NCBI GenBank assembly: GCA_037903355.1
Contig: JBAJFE010000018.1
Coordinates: forward strand, 1,178,001 to 1,242,000
Reading direction: 5' to 3'
DNA: 64,000 bases
Source: Trichuris trichiura
Taxonomy: Eukaryota > Nematoda > Enoplea > Trichinellida > Trichuridae
In this document: positions 46,201-57,735 of the stretch, in pieces
Numbering within the stretch: position 1 is the stretch's first letter
How the letters are laid out: the number at the start of each line of letters is the position of its first letter
Notes under the pieces: model-generated
Seen by the model: only the letters and a program-made list of their open reading frames with translations
What the model was told of the DNA's origin: nothing
Databases searched by the model: none
Position numbers and translations under genes: made by a program

Positions 46201-48597
46201 AGACTGCGAAAATTGAAAAAATTTTCCACAACGTACTTTTGAGCTGCTTTGTTTAACCGCCCAAGTAGTTATTAGCAAAATAGGCATGGCACCAGCGACC
46301 TGTCATCACCCAGATTTTGAATTTAAAATCGTGCCTACTTGTTGCGCACTAGTCTTGCGTACGTGCGCGTAAACAATTTGGCGCGCAAAACAAGTTGTAA
46401 GCTAAATTTATCAAGCCTATATAAGGGGCAGTTGAAGCGACAAGTCGATATTTGCATTTCGTCAGGACTCAGTTGCCATACGGCCACTTAGGGGAGTGCA
46501 TACATGGAAAAGTGGGCAGCAGCAACTTGGCCGAAGCGCAGCGCGCAAGTGATTAATAGGCGATAATCCGATTCGGAAAAATGACAATATTCCATGCCAT
46601 TATGGGGGCAACAATTTTTATCTTCCAAGTTAAGTTTCGATTTTTTGGCAGACGCTTGAATGACAAACGACAGCGAGGCCAACGGTGCTTACGTATGTTG
46701 TGATTTTTAAATAGCTTTTCTCCATTACTCCGGGGACTCGTGTCAGAAGTCAATTGTTGTCTCGGAATGGACGTTAAATCACGATCGTCCGGGTTTCATA
46801 ATCAAACTTCCCTCCAACATTGCAATTTAGGAAGCAAAAATTTTGGCAGCACCTTGTCAGATGCATAACCATGCTGCTTAAACATTTCAGGCTTATTTGC
46901 ATACTGACCCATCGCCTCCTTGTAAGAATATCGTAAACATAGGTCAGCGTTGACGCGTGAGAAGCTTGCAGAAATGCCTTTATAATGGTAGCTCGTCTTT
47001 TCTGTTTGTTTAAGATTCAGCAGCCTGCGTTTATTCACCTACGATACGTCTTTTCCATTCCTACCAACTGTGGTCGGCGGATGTCTTGCGGTTCCTTCTA
47101 TTTTTGACTGATTGATTAGTGTGAGCGCTGTTGTGTCATTCGCAAACAATTGCAGCAAGAATGCTGCCTTTTTTGGCTTCCCATGACCGTAAGAAAAACC
47201 TTTTCTTTCAAATTTTTGTCGTACGTTGTTCCTTCATTTGCATACATCCTTAGCAATGCAAGTGACATGTTTAGTTCTAGAAAAAACAAATTTTCAAAAT
47301 ATTTTTGAAATATAGCTTTTTCGTAACGTACAGAAGGCTCAGATTTGGTAGTTTTCGGTCACCAGTAAGAGAGAGGGCTTATAGAGCGAAAGTATAAACT
47401 TGATGAGCGGTTGTACAAGAGTTAGCTGCTAATTCTTGGTCTCTTGCTTTGCTTGTTGAAAACTATCAAACTGAACATTTATTCTATTTTTTAAAATTCA
47501 CGCAGCAAACTATTAATGAATTTTAAAGCGGGATGCTGTTGGCAGCCATTCAAGTTTCCTGCTGATGTAACTAGCGTTTGTCCCCAGAGCAACTTGTCAC
47601 GTGTCGCGTGTGGACGTTGCTTATGCATATTTAAATTAATTTTTTTTATTTGCCTTCTTTAGTTTTCTTGCTTTCGGTATAAATGATAAATTGTTGGAAA
47701 AAAATAGCTGCAGCGCTGAATGGCACCATTACCTTTGTGCCACACTTTCGGTCTTTTAAAACTTGAATAACGAATTTTGTCTCGACTGCTCCGACGACGT
47801 TTAGATTCGTACGAATGAGAGTGTATTCCTTTTGTGCTTAATGCATATGTGCGCACAAGTCAGTTATGCCTATAGTATTGGCTTAGGTTGACAAACTGAC
47901 GAATTGAGCGAAATTTTGATTATTCGGGATTCAACGCGTACTTCATCATACCTGTCTTAACTTTTTTCACAGTGCTCTTAGCTGTCATTTCTTATTTTAC
48001 CTTTCCAATTGTTTGAACATGCAACAGAGGATCCTGTTCGAATGGCGCCGTCACGTAGATTCATTGGTTTTTCAGCCGCTTAAAAAAACAAACCTATGCC
48101 TTCCAGCTGTGTTGTTCACACTATGCTCTTTGCCGTTTGAAAATGTCTCCTTTCGTTTTCTTGTCATTTATCAAGAAGCGTCGTGCTAAATTTCTCAGCG
48201 TGCGTTTTCTCTGTCCTTCAACTTCTCCTCTTTGTCACAAATTTGCCGCAGGGTACAGTCTGCACTTGGGAAGCGCAAGTCGATGCGCCCTAAAATCTAA
48301 TACGGAGAAAATCCGAAAATAACTTTTTTTGCTGCAGCCAACCGGGGTTGTCTTGTTTTCGGACAGTCGGTCAGCTAAGAAGAAAAAGCCAAGACCTTTA
48401 TTTGAAAGGCAACTGCTAGGTATTATCTCAATGCTTCTAAAATACCAAACATTTCTCTGCTTGCTTTTCTTGAGCGGGAAAAAGATGAAATTTTCGCCAG
48501 CATGCCCCGTTGAAAATCTAACGTACCTGTTGTTGGTAACCAGTTCGTAGCAACTAAATTGGCAGCTTAGTTTTCTACAAGAAAAAATACCCTTTGC
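40201..48597. other. Gene-poor region, no gene supported
   Basis: Only short frames are seen. Slightly better ones, such as minus 40638-40991 (hydrophobic), minus 42926-43108 (hydrophobic, followed by a good GTAAGC donor) and plus 42145-42345 (cysteine-containing), could be isolated exons, but none links to a neighbour in phase with a family match. Confidence 0.35.
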
Positions 48598-48730
48598 AAG
48601 GGAACATGTTTAAGCACTTTGGTCACGTTTGACCTATTTATTTGCCAGAAAAACGTTCTGGAACTTTCGGGATACCATTGATGGTCAAACGTGACTAAAG
48701 TGCTTGAATCTGAAAGCCTATGTTCCCTTT
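48598..48730. repeat. Short inverted-repeat element (MITE-like)
   Basis: The left end AAGGGAACATGTTTAAGC continues into ACTTTGGTCACGTTTGACC; the right end is its near reverse complement (GGTCAAACGTGACTAAAGT, then a 10-nt insertion, then ATGTTCCCTT). A loop of about 48 nt separates the arms. No flanking duplication is obvious. Confidence 0.7.
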
Positions 48731-49282
48731 AAAAAACAGCCTATGTTTCGCCGCAACGGCGAGCACACTTTTTGTCGGTTTGCCTTAAGAGCAAAAGCGC
48801 TTGACGCTCATTCTAACGCCTTCGCGTGCGTGCTTGCCTTTATTGGCGCTTTTGAAGGGAAAAATATTGGATTCAGCCTACGGCAGTGTAAGGAATTAAT
48901 TATTTGGGGGCGAACATTTCGTCGGACAGTAGGGCGTCTTTGTTTGCTCGCTGTTGACATTTCAAAAATCGTTGTCAGAAGAAGGGCGCAGCGCAACTCC
49001 TTTGAACACCACTGAAAAGGCAGTTGGAAATTCTTTCTTTTCTGTGCTTGTTTTGTTCGCATTTGTTGAATTGCTATCGTGGATGGCAGTAGTCGATTTG
49101 GTTTCGCGTTAGTGCGCGAATTGATGGTCGCTTTACCATTTAAGACGACCCTCCGACCTAAGCGAACTTTCGTTGCCCATTTTTAGCCTATTTATTTAGG
49201 CGCCAAAGGCCAGTAGTTTGGGTAGCCATTCCTATTTGTTGGGTACAGCCGCATTGGTAATAATCTTCATTGGAAGACTGCC

Positions 49283-50229
49283 ATGTTTAGCAAAGTTTTG
49301 ATGTGCCCTCCAAACTATTTTAAAATTGCTTACAAGATAAACCCTTGGATGGATGGTGTTGTTGACTCCAACGTGGCCACGCGGCAATGGTTGGAATTGA
49401 AGAAAGTTTTGGAAAATTGTGGAATTGAAGTGTTGACGATTGAACCGCAACCCGACCTACCCGACATGGTTTTTGCCTGCAATGCCGGACTTGTTTATGG
49501 CAAATCGGTACAGGCGATGCGTGAATTGCCACCCTTTTTGCTAGCGTTAATTTTTCACGTTCCCACGGCTAGGTATACTTGGCAAACTTTCGCTACAAAG
49601 AGAGACGAGGAGAGCGGTGGCATTTCGAAAAATGGTTTAAGGAAAATGGCCTGCAAGTGTTCAGCGATACGGAATATTTCTTCGAGGGTGGCGGCGACGC
49701 GGTGTTCTCCTCCAACAGCACCTTATGGGCAGGATACGGGTTTCGTTCGGAAAAGAATGTAAGTCTACCGGCTTAATCTTAGGCGGCCATGTTCAACAAC
49801 CAGCTATACGTTGGGGGAAAAGTTAAAAGAATGTAGTAATCGCTATTTGTATTTTAGGCTTACCAGAATATCGCGCGACTAGGAGACTTTCGCGTAATGT
49901 TTTGCGAGTTGGTCGACAGTTGGTATTACCATATGGACATGTGCCTATGCCCATTGTCCTCAGATCTTGCATTGTGGTATCCGGACGCGTTCAGCGTCGA
50001 CACTAAGGCTCAATTTAAAAGTGAAATGGACCTAATTGAGGTATCAAAGGACGAAGTGGACAAATTTGCATGCAATGCAATAGCTGTTGGAAAAACCGTT
50101 ATCTTGCCGGCAGGTTGTAACGAGGTTAAGGAAGCGATCTTGAGTCACGGTTTTGAAATAATAGAAGTAGAAATGAGCGAGTTTATGAAATCCGGAGGTG
50201 CTGTTCAGTGCCTTATTTTAAAACTATAG
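49283..50229 (+). CDS. DDAH: Dimethylarginine dimethylaminohydrolase-like enzyme
   Basis: Exons 49283-49507, 49573-49758 and 49858-50229 join in phase 0 (GTACAG...GGCTAG, GTAAGT...TTTTAG) to give 260 residues. The chain follows the amidinotransferase/DDAH fold: LPDMVFACNAGLV near the N-terminus, FEGGGDAVFS, GYGFRSE, the catalytic histidine block WYYHMDMCLCPL, VILPAGCNEV, and the catalytic cysteine in SGGAVQCLIL close to the end. DDAH hydrolyses methylated arginines to citrulline and a methylamine, relieving nitric oxide synthase inhibition; related hydrolases act on free arginine or similar guanidines, so the exact substrate is open. A possible AATAAA is at 50238. It converges with the CLC gene. 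Confidence 0.9.
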
Positions 50230-51162
50230 TAATCCCGAATAAATGGGAAACGTATAACTGTTCATTTGGTGACGTAATGAGGCTTTATTTTTGTTTCTAT
50301 TCCATTAGATGTTGTTTATTAGTAAATACGTTGCGGCTTCTTTCTAGTGGCATTTGAAGTTGCCATTCGCTCGCTAGGTTTCCACTCTGAAAAATAAAAT
50401 TTAAATTTGGCGGTCATGGAAACCGCATCACGATACGAGAAATAAATTAAATTTTCAAAAAGACGAAATATTCAGCGCCCCACTTTTTGAATGTTTATGT
50501 ATGAGTTCAGTGACAAGAAAATTAGCAAATTTTCATCGATTTGTTCTTGCTTAGTGTATGCTTTCCGTCTATGAATGTGACTGATTCCGGTTTAGTGAAG
50601 ACATTAATATTTCGTTTTTCGTCAACCAACGCCCTGCTTTTATTAATATATGCCTGACGATGAGGGTTTTTCAACGTCGCTCCTACACACTATTTGCAAT
50701 TACGATTTCGTTTCGATGCTCCGAAGTGCTCCCGTCGTAGCACTGTCTCAAGGCTACGCATTAATACTTAACAGTTACATTTGTCTCAGTCGATAACCAA
50801 ATTACGAAGTAGCATAATTTCGTCCAATTCATATTGACTTTACGCACTCAGTTTGAAGGCAAGAAGGAATTGGAATGAAAGCAAAATCATTGTATGTTAC
50901 TATAATTTAATTGAAGGCAGAAAGAGGCGCTCAGATGCTCTGGTTAGCCGAGTAGGTGTCTTACACTTCAGCGCGCGATTAACAATGGGATATAATGGCG
51001 AAAAGATAGACAAGTGAAAAACTGTTTATCAATCGAATCTTGCTCTAATATAATGCTGCATAAAAATTTGCCATAACTTTAAAAACCGATCCGCAGTTCG
51101 AAATTGTAATTGTTGCAATGGCTTGTAGGCATGCAAAGACGACGAGCGCACTTGTTGTAGTG
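50230..51162. other. Convergent intergenic spacer
   Basis: 3' untranslated sequence of the DDAH-like gene (+) and the CLC gene (-). AT-rich; nothing else recognised. Confidence 0.5.
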
Positions 51163-54100
51163 TTAAACTTCAAGCGTTTTTCTGAAAGACCAAGTGATTG
51201 CCGCCTTGTTGGATCCTTGACTTTCAGGCTCGTTCATAGGTGGAAGATTTTCGGATCGTCTTGCCGTCTCTAGACCTTGCCTAATCTGCAAACGAGAACA
51301 GGAAAACTTTTTGGGTTGAAAAAAGTTGGCTTAAGTACTTCGCGCAATCCTACGACTCCAATAAGGCGGCCAAGACGTGTAACGTAGGCACTCTTTATTC
51401 CCAGTTGATTGAACAAAATGCTGGCCAGCATAACTCCGGTATTTTCGACTAGCTGAAATGGAGCTGGATCTATGATCTCAGCTGGAAATTCGACAGTTTC
51501 TTCCAGTTTCTCGTTTTCCCATTGTTTTCTCTGCAAATGGCCATTTGATGAGTACACCTTCCAGAGGATGAGATGATACCTCTTTTCCAAACAGATCTAT
51601 GGCCGTCTCCTTAGCCAACTTGTCCGCAAGCGATTGCGTTTGGTTTGTCACGCCTAAAATGCAAACGCAGCCAACTGAAGATATGTTATACACACTTAGC
51701 TAACAGTTGAATAAGGATCTGGTCGTCATATGAACTCTGTTTGCCGTGTATGTGTCAACGTAATCCAGATTGAAAAATTCTAAATTTTCCGAGGAAGGAT
51801 ACGTGCTCAGTTCTCTTCCGGGTTCATCAGCTTCCTAAAATAACTCATAATGAATTGAGAATACATACACACACACATAAGCGGTCACCTCTGTATTATT
51901 GTTGAGCGGAGTTACGGGAGAGCTACTACTGCACGGCTCTTTGGGAGACTGCTCTGCCTCGTTTTGTAATCTTTCCTTCAGGCGTGCTAAGGCTTCCCTT
52001 TTTCTTGCCGTTGGGCCTACGTGGTTTTCCAGCAACAGTTCCAGCTGGAGTCTTTTTATAGATCCAATAAGTATCATTTTTGCTGAAAAGAAAGCTCAGA
52101 TGTATTCGGCGTTATAATTGCTGGTTTTGTCTAGATAAATGCTATCTATACAAAATAGCTGATAGATACCGTTTCAACTGTGCCTACGAAATGAATTAGT
52201 ATAATAAAATAAGTGCATAGAATTTTCTGCGTGCGTATTAAAACGCAGTGCTTTATATATATATATATATATAGGGTTGTTTCATAAGCTCGTTCCGCTT
52301 TTTTCGACTACTTTAACTTAATTTTTTCCATCGAAAATACAAACTGTTTAGTCAACAATGTATTCCGCTTCACTATTCACTACTTCTTCCCAACGACTGG
52401 CCAGCTGTTCTTTCCCGCGTCGGTAGAAATGCGGGGGTTTGGAGGAGAAGAAGTCGGAGAGCCATTTTTGGAGGTCTTCGTCATTATTGAAGGAAACACC
52501 TCGCAAACTGACAGCGAGAGAATGGAAAAGGTGATAGTCGGATGGATCGAATAACCGTGATGAGGAAGCACCTCCCATCCGAGTTCTTGGATGGGTGTTT
52601 TTGTGATTATTGCAGTGCACGGTCGGGCATTGTCGTGCTGCAGCATGATGTCATGTTGTTTCTTTTGCTTTTTCTGCTGAACTGCGCTCGCCAAACGCCG
52701 TAATTGTTCCACATAAATTGTGGCGGTGGTAGTCTGGTTCTTTGGAAGCAATTCGAAATGTATAACACCCTCACAATGCCACCAGATGGACAGCATAGTC
52801 TTTCGTTCGTGCAATTTGGGCTTCGCTCACGGGATTGGATCCTTAGCAGGACTCAGCCACTCCTTTCTTTGCTTCATGTTGACGAACAGACACCACTTCT
52901 CGTCATCTATGATGATCTGGCTGAAGAATGGGCGACGTTGGGCCACGGCTTGACGGTATCGAGCGAGAAGAGAATCTGCAGCAGAAACGCGCCGAATTTT
53001 CTCATCTCGACTCAGCTGATGTGGCACCCATAATCCCATTTTCTGTACCTTTCCCATAGATAGCAAATGTCGGCTCACAGTCACATGACTGCAGCCAATC
53101 TTCTCAGCCAGTTCGCGTGTCGACTGTCCTGGATTTTCGTGCAGTAGGGCGTTTAGTCTCTCTTCATCAAAATCCCCTGGCCTCCCTGACCTCACACTGT
53201 CACTCAGATCAAAATTTCCCTCCCTAAAGCGGGAGAACCACTTTCTAGCTGCTCGATCGCTGATAGCCTCTTCCCCGTAGACCGCCTGGATCTTTTCAGC
53301 CGCTGCGACAGCACTTAATCCTCCGTTATACAGGAAAAGCAGCACGTGTCGGAGATGTTCCTTTTTGTCGACCTGACACTCCATCTTTCCAGTTAAGCTG
53401 AAACTTCTCAAGAGCGCGATATTAAAATTTAACTGTACTAACTTGCAGATAACATCGAGAGGTATTGAATGATATATACTGCTTGGCATGAGAGCAACTG
53501 CGTACAAAAAGAATTTACATCTGAAGAAAACGGAACGAACTTATGAAACAGCCCTATATACATATATATATATATATAGGGCTGTTTCATAAGCTGTATA
53601 TATATATATATACAGCTGAACCTCCAAAGTTGACCACCTCTGTATGGCGACCACCTTCTATGTAGACCAGTTTTCCCCATTCTGTTTGGTCGTAAACTTA
53701 CGGAGGTTCAACTGTATATATATGTATAGACACATATATATATATAAGAAAAAATAACTGCGTTTACCAGGATCTTTAACCAACGGGAAAGCTGTCACTT
53801 TTGGCATAGCTATAAGGAGATCTTGCACCTCCTTGCATGTTGATTCCATGCTGAGAAACTGAACATCTTTTACCATTATCTGTCCAACCTTCATGTTCTG
53901 AATTCTACAAAAACGGTGCGACAATAGATTTGCTATATGGTCAGATCATTGGATCAACTTACTGCCGCGGTACGCGTTTTTTGATTTTGAAATAAGGCAA
54001 TCCGCTTAATTCAATGAGGCTGTCATAGAGTGATGCCTGAACAGTCTCCGAAATGGAGACAGCAATTAGGACGGCAAGCTGAAATAAGCCATATCTGCAG

Positions 54101-57100
54101 CTTGCGTAGACAGTTTCATGTTTTCCTGGTTGAACATTTTTTGTATTCATACTTTTTAATAACCATTTCAGAAATCACACTTTAGCTTTCTGCTGAACCT
54201 GACGTCACTGATTCTTCGAGCAACCTTTTCATCTTACTAATGTTGGCAGAGTGTACACGTTTCAAAGTGTAATGAAAAAGAGATTATACGCGCAAGTATC
54301 ACGTTAAAGTATCACTAATGTTGGACGTTTTTTTCACTACAAAGTGACTATTATGCTTTGACATAGGAATAATAAACCTATCAAAGCTTTAGATTTTATC
54401 CTGCATTTCAGAGCATTCAGAACTTCAGACTTCCGAAAAGTTTTCTGACTCAGGATTTCAACCTTCTCAGGAGTTCCATTTTCAGAATTGTAAATCCTAG
54501 TTCTTCTAAACTAGACGTTTGTTTGAAATCGCCCAATACCTCGAATCCCAAAATATTTTCTGGGAAACATTCTTCGCCAGTTTTGCTAGAATAACCCTTC
54601 CTCTGTGTTTTGAGATTTGGGATTTCGAAATAAGTTTTCGTTAAGATATGTACTCTATACCGCCCTTCTTTATGCGTGGCATTGGGTTAAGAAAATTCAA
54701 CTTACCAACATTGGCAAAATGTATTGTACTTCTCCTGTTGCTTCCATTGTGATGACAGAGACAGAGATGGCGTGAGTTACAGCTCCGGCAAAAGCAGCAG
54801 CACCTAAATATTTAAGGTGATTCAAGTGCAGCAACAAAAAGAAACTTTTGGTAGCACCTATGACTGCATAGGCACCGGGAATGATGGGACTGATTTCATC
54901 TCCGCTTCTCAGCCCTTGAGGAAAGAGTGCAGCCATTATTTCGCCAACCAACCTGCCAAAAGCCGCACCTGCATCAAAATAATCAAGCCTACTTAAAGGG
55001 TTCTAAAATCCAACAGCAGCTGTCTTACCGATGACAAATACAGGCATGTAAACACCGCATGGAATTGGTAATGTGAGAACGACGGCTATTATCCAAAACT
55101 GAAATTGCGCAGTTTAAATGTGTACTCGGTAGGAAGGATAAAGTAGCATGCAAGGTTTAGGGCGAATAATGGTAGGACCAAGAAAGAGCTCGTCGTATCA
55201 ATTGACCAGTGTTCTATCAGTCTGCTATCAATGGAGCTGTAGTTCTTAACGTTCCAGGAAACATTGCTTAGCAATTCCGGTACCACTTCGCTTGGAATTA
55301 GCTTAAAATATACCGCTGATTTTAACTTCTCCAATGAAAGGTATAGTTACTCCTCCAGCGAAGTAGTGCCCATAACCCATGGGGCACATCAAAGCCATAA
55401 TGATGATCACGCAAGCCGCCGAATAGCAGAGAGGTCTGAAACGAATCTTCACCTTTTTTTCAAAGTAAGCTCATCATTTAAGCGGGTATGCTCTATTGAT
55501 AATTTTCGAAATATTAGTGCTTGCTCGGATGCTTTAATGAAGTATTTTATACTGGATCGGCATGGCAACTTTGGTGTGAACACAATGCTTGAAATTTGTT
55601 CAAAACATGAGTGCTTAAAGGCTACCGCAAAGTGTCATGAATAAATTTAGCTATTAATATTTTCAATAAAAACGGATAATGTTCTATAAAAAGCAAAACT
55701 CTTTTAAGGAAACGAATGGATAGCGAATCTCGCTGTCTACTTTAAGCATTTTAAAAACTTGGCGACTAGGTAATGCATTTTAATGAACATTTCATAGCGC
55801 ATGCTGCGCTTTCGACGTTGACAATACCCTCATAGCGTTTCCATTCATCATGCAGATCATTTATGAGTATGTCGATTCATATTTCAAAAAGCGCTATTCC
55901 TATGCACTAAGCCAAAACTGTTTATCGAATATGAACAAGGTACATACCGTTCGTTGAGAAGCTTCTGCAGTTTTCTGCCTTGAATGACTCGTTTCATGAC
56001 GGCCCGATGAAGGCTAATAAACGCTATTGAAAGAGCTCCGCAAAATATTCTGGAAGCGCAAAAAAGAAAAGAACTAATTTTGGAAGTCCCGTGGCGCCAT
56101 TTCTGCAACTTATTTCAAAATATTTTATAAAATGCACAACAACGAGTCATTGGAGACTTCTATCAACGGTATTTTTTAGCTTAGTTTTGGCTCACCCGAG
56201 TGCTGCAAAGGCGATTAACTCTTTTGTATCAAATGGATAGCCTTTTGGAAAATAGGTTCGGCTCAGCTCAACCAAAGAGCCTAAAACAGAGATCCTTAAA
56301 CGGATTTAAAAGGAGAAGTTGTTCGCATACTGTTTTCATGCAGTAGGTAAGCAAGGAAGCGAAAAATTACTGTACTCGCTGCGCTGGCAATGAATCCGCC
56401 CCAATAGGCTTGAAGCGGGAAGCAGACGGATGTTATTTCAATGCTAAACAAAACCCCTGCGAATGGGACTTATGCCGCAAGATTATCTCAGGCGCTAATT
56501 AGGGTCAATTTACCTCCTACGGGAGATCCCAAAGTACAAGCAATTCCAACGGCACTAGCAGCCGCCAAAATTTCATTCGAAACTTTGTTGTTGCCCTGCA
56601 AATCCCAAAATGAGAATTTATTCGATCGCGTTGCAACCGCGTTACTTCTGTAGCTTGAGCGTGCGGGTCGAGTTTTTTCACTTTGTGCAGAAGAGTAGCC
56701 AACATGACTGCAATATGCACGAAAGGGTCCTGAAGCATTGACATCAATATGCGCTCGTAGTAGGCAAAGGAATGCCAACCTCTTTTCCAAGCGGCAGTCC
56801 GCTACCCAACGTTAAAATAAGTACAATACTTTTGCAGATCAAAACTTGAAACGATAGATACTCTTTCAGGTTCACTCCTCCCATTATTGCTTTTACTACC
56901 GGTATTCCGGAACCTTTAAAGCTCGGAATTCAAAAAGTAGCCAACGAAACAGTAAACAAATACCTGCTGCCTGTGGGCTCATGTATAAACAAACGGATGT
57001 TGACACAAGAATCAGTATGAGCGTGTACAATACCCATATTATTGGCTGAGCAGAGGGATGAACGTATGCCGCCTTTGTGTAAAGCCAAAAGTGAACTGCA

Positions 57101-57735
57101 AACATTGAAGAATACAAAATGTAAAAATCGATTACTTTAAACAGCAAAGTAGAAATATATATTAACACAGTAAAATAGTAGCAACTACATCCAGTTAGGA
57201 AAATATTCATTTTTCCCTTGAACTCTTTGACGTACTTAGAGTGAAGCCGTTTCTTCCACTTTATGAAGTTTCGATTTTACTACTGCCAACAGGAAATGTC
57301 CAGATTGGCATAGAAAAGTTTGCTCACTTTTAATCTGCTAACTTAATAATTTTTTGTAGAATAGAGGAAAGCGAACCATGGCGAGCTCTAATCAACTTTC
57401 TGAAAAGTTACTGAGAAAAACGTTTTCGTACCGTTACGAAGTTTTTCTGCGCATAAATCTATTGTAAAACTTAGCATTCCCATCAAAACGCCGACCATAA
57501 TTAGTTGGGCCCATACTTCTTGCAAAGTACGCAAAACAAAGTTGAATATGGCGGCTTCGTTGCCTAAAATTTTTTCGTTAGTTTATGAGACCTTACAACC
57601 GTGACATAAAAGGCTGCGCAAGCGCGTGAGCTTACCTTCGCGTCGTTGAATCCCTTTGCTACCAAGAAATTTATCTTCGCAGGTTTGGTCACTTTCAGTT
57701 TCCTTATTTATGTTCTCCATTTGACCATTAATCAT
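51163..57735 (-). CDS. CLC chloride channel, paralogue 1
   Basis: Twenty-one minus-strand exons give 818 residues in unbroken phase: 57636-57735, 57432-57563, 56964-57095, 56780-56913, 56646-56729, 56514-56595, 56331-56456, 56196-56280, 55948-56049, 55351-55435, 55152-55301, 55029-55098, 54858-54968, 54706-54803, 53963-54078, 53768-53904, 51889-52082, 51705-51834, 51580-51653, 51339-51530, 51163-51285. Visible: GSGIP (about 122-126), the gating glutamate in GKEDPFVH (about 164), GSPVGGVLFSIE, helix [13 protein letters not shown], the YDSLIEL turn, CBS1 (MVKDVQFL) from about 536 and CBS2 (APFQLVEN...[11 protein letters not shown]) near 740. Forms dimeric Cl- channels in the plasma membrane. 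GKEGP is GKEDP here. Intron 11 has a GC donor at 55151. Intron 16 holds the mariner. N-terminal start could be 57735 or 57720. Confidence 0.93.
52274..53554 (-). mobile_element. mariner element in CLC intron 16
   Basis: The ends GGGTTGTTTCATAAGCTCG and CGAACTTATGAAACAGCCC are inverted, flanked by TA at 52272-52273 and 53555-53556, inside TA-rich runs. The 1281-bp length is that of a full mariner. The transposase runs on the minus strand, the same strand as the host gene. The element sits in the 1.7-kb intron between the first CBS exon and the next. Confidence 0.95.
52351..53384 (-). pseudogene. mariner transposase, inactivated
   Basis: From the ATG at 53384 the N-terminal helix-turn-helix part ([16 protein letters not shown], then [10 protein letters not shown]) and WVPHQLS are intact. 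The first catalytic Asp lies in IIDDEKW and the second in HDNARP. The frame has an in-frame TGA at 52827-52829, and near 52545-52560 an indel shifts the frame, so the third Asp (DPSDYHLF) and the C-terminus are in another frame. A few residues before DPSDYHLF are also missing. Mobilisation would need a helper. Confidence 0.92.
53579..53595. mobile_element. Isolated mariner terminal fragment
   Basis: GGGCTGTTTCATAAGCT after a TA repeats the terminal sequence of the neighbouring mariner in direct orientation with its left end (inverted relative to its right end), then breaks off in a TA repeat. It is probably a remnant of a second insertion or an internal deletion. Confidence 0.55.
53613..53714. 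mobile_element. pogo/Tigger-like MITE
   Basis: Starts CAGCTGAACCTCC and ends GGAGGTTCAACTG, flanked by TA at 53611-53612 and 53715-53716; 102 bp. The ends resemble those of the 670-bp element at 2310-2979 (CAGTAAAACCTCC), so both may use the same kind of transposase. Confidence 0.85.

Noticed and set aside
51270..51338. Read-through C-terminus of CLC paralogue 1 ending at 51270
   Set aside because: An in-phase 54-nt intron (GTACTT...TTGCAG) gives a longer tail that follows the second CBS domain more naturally.
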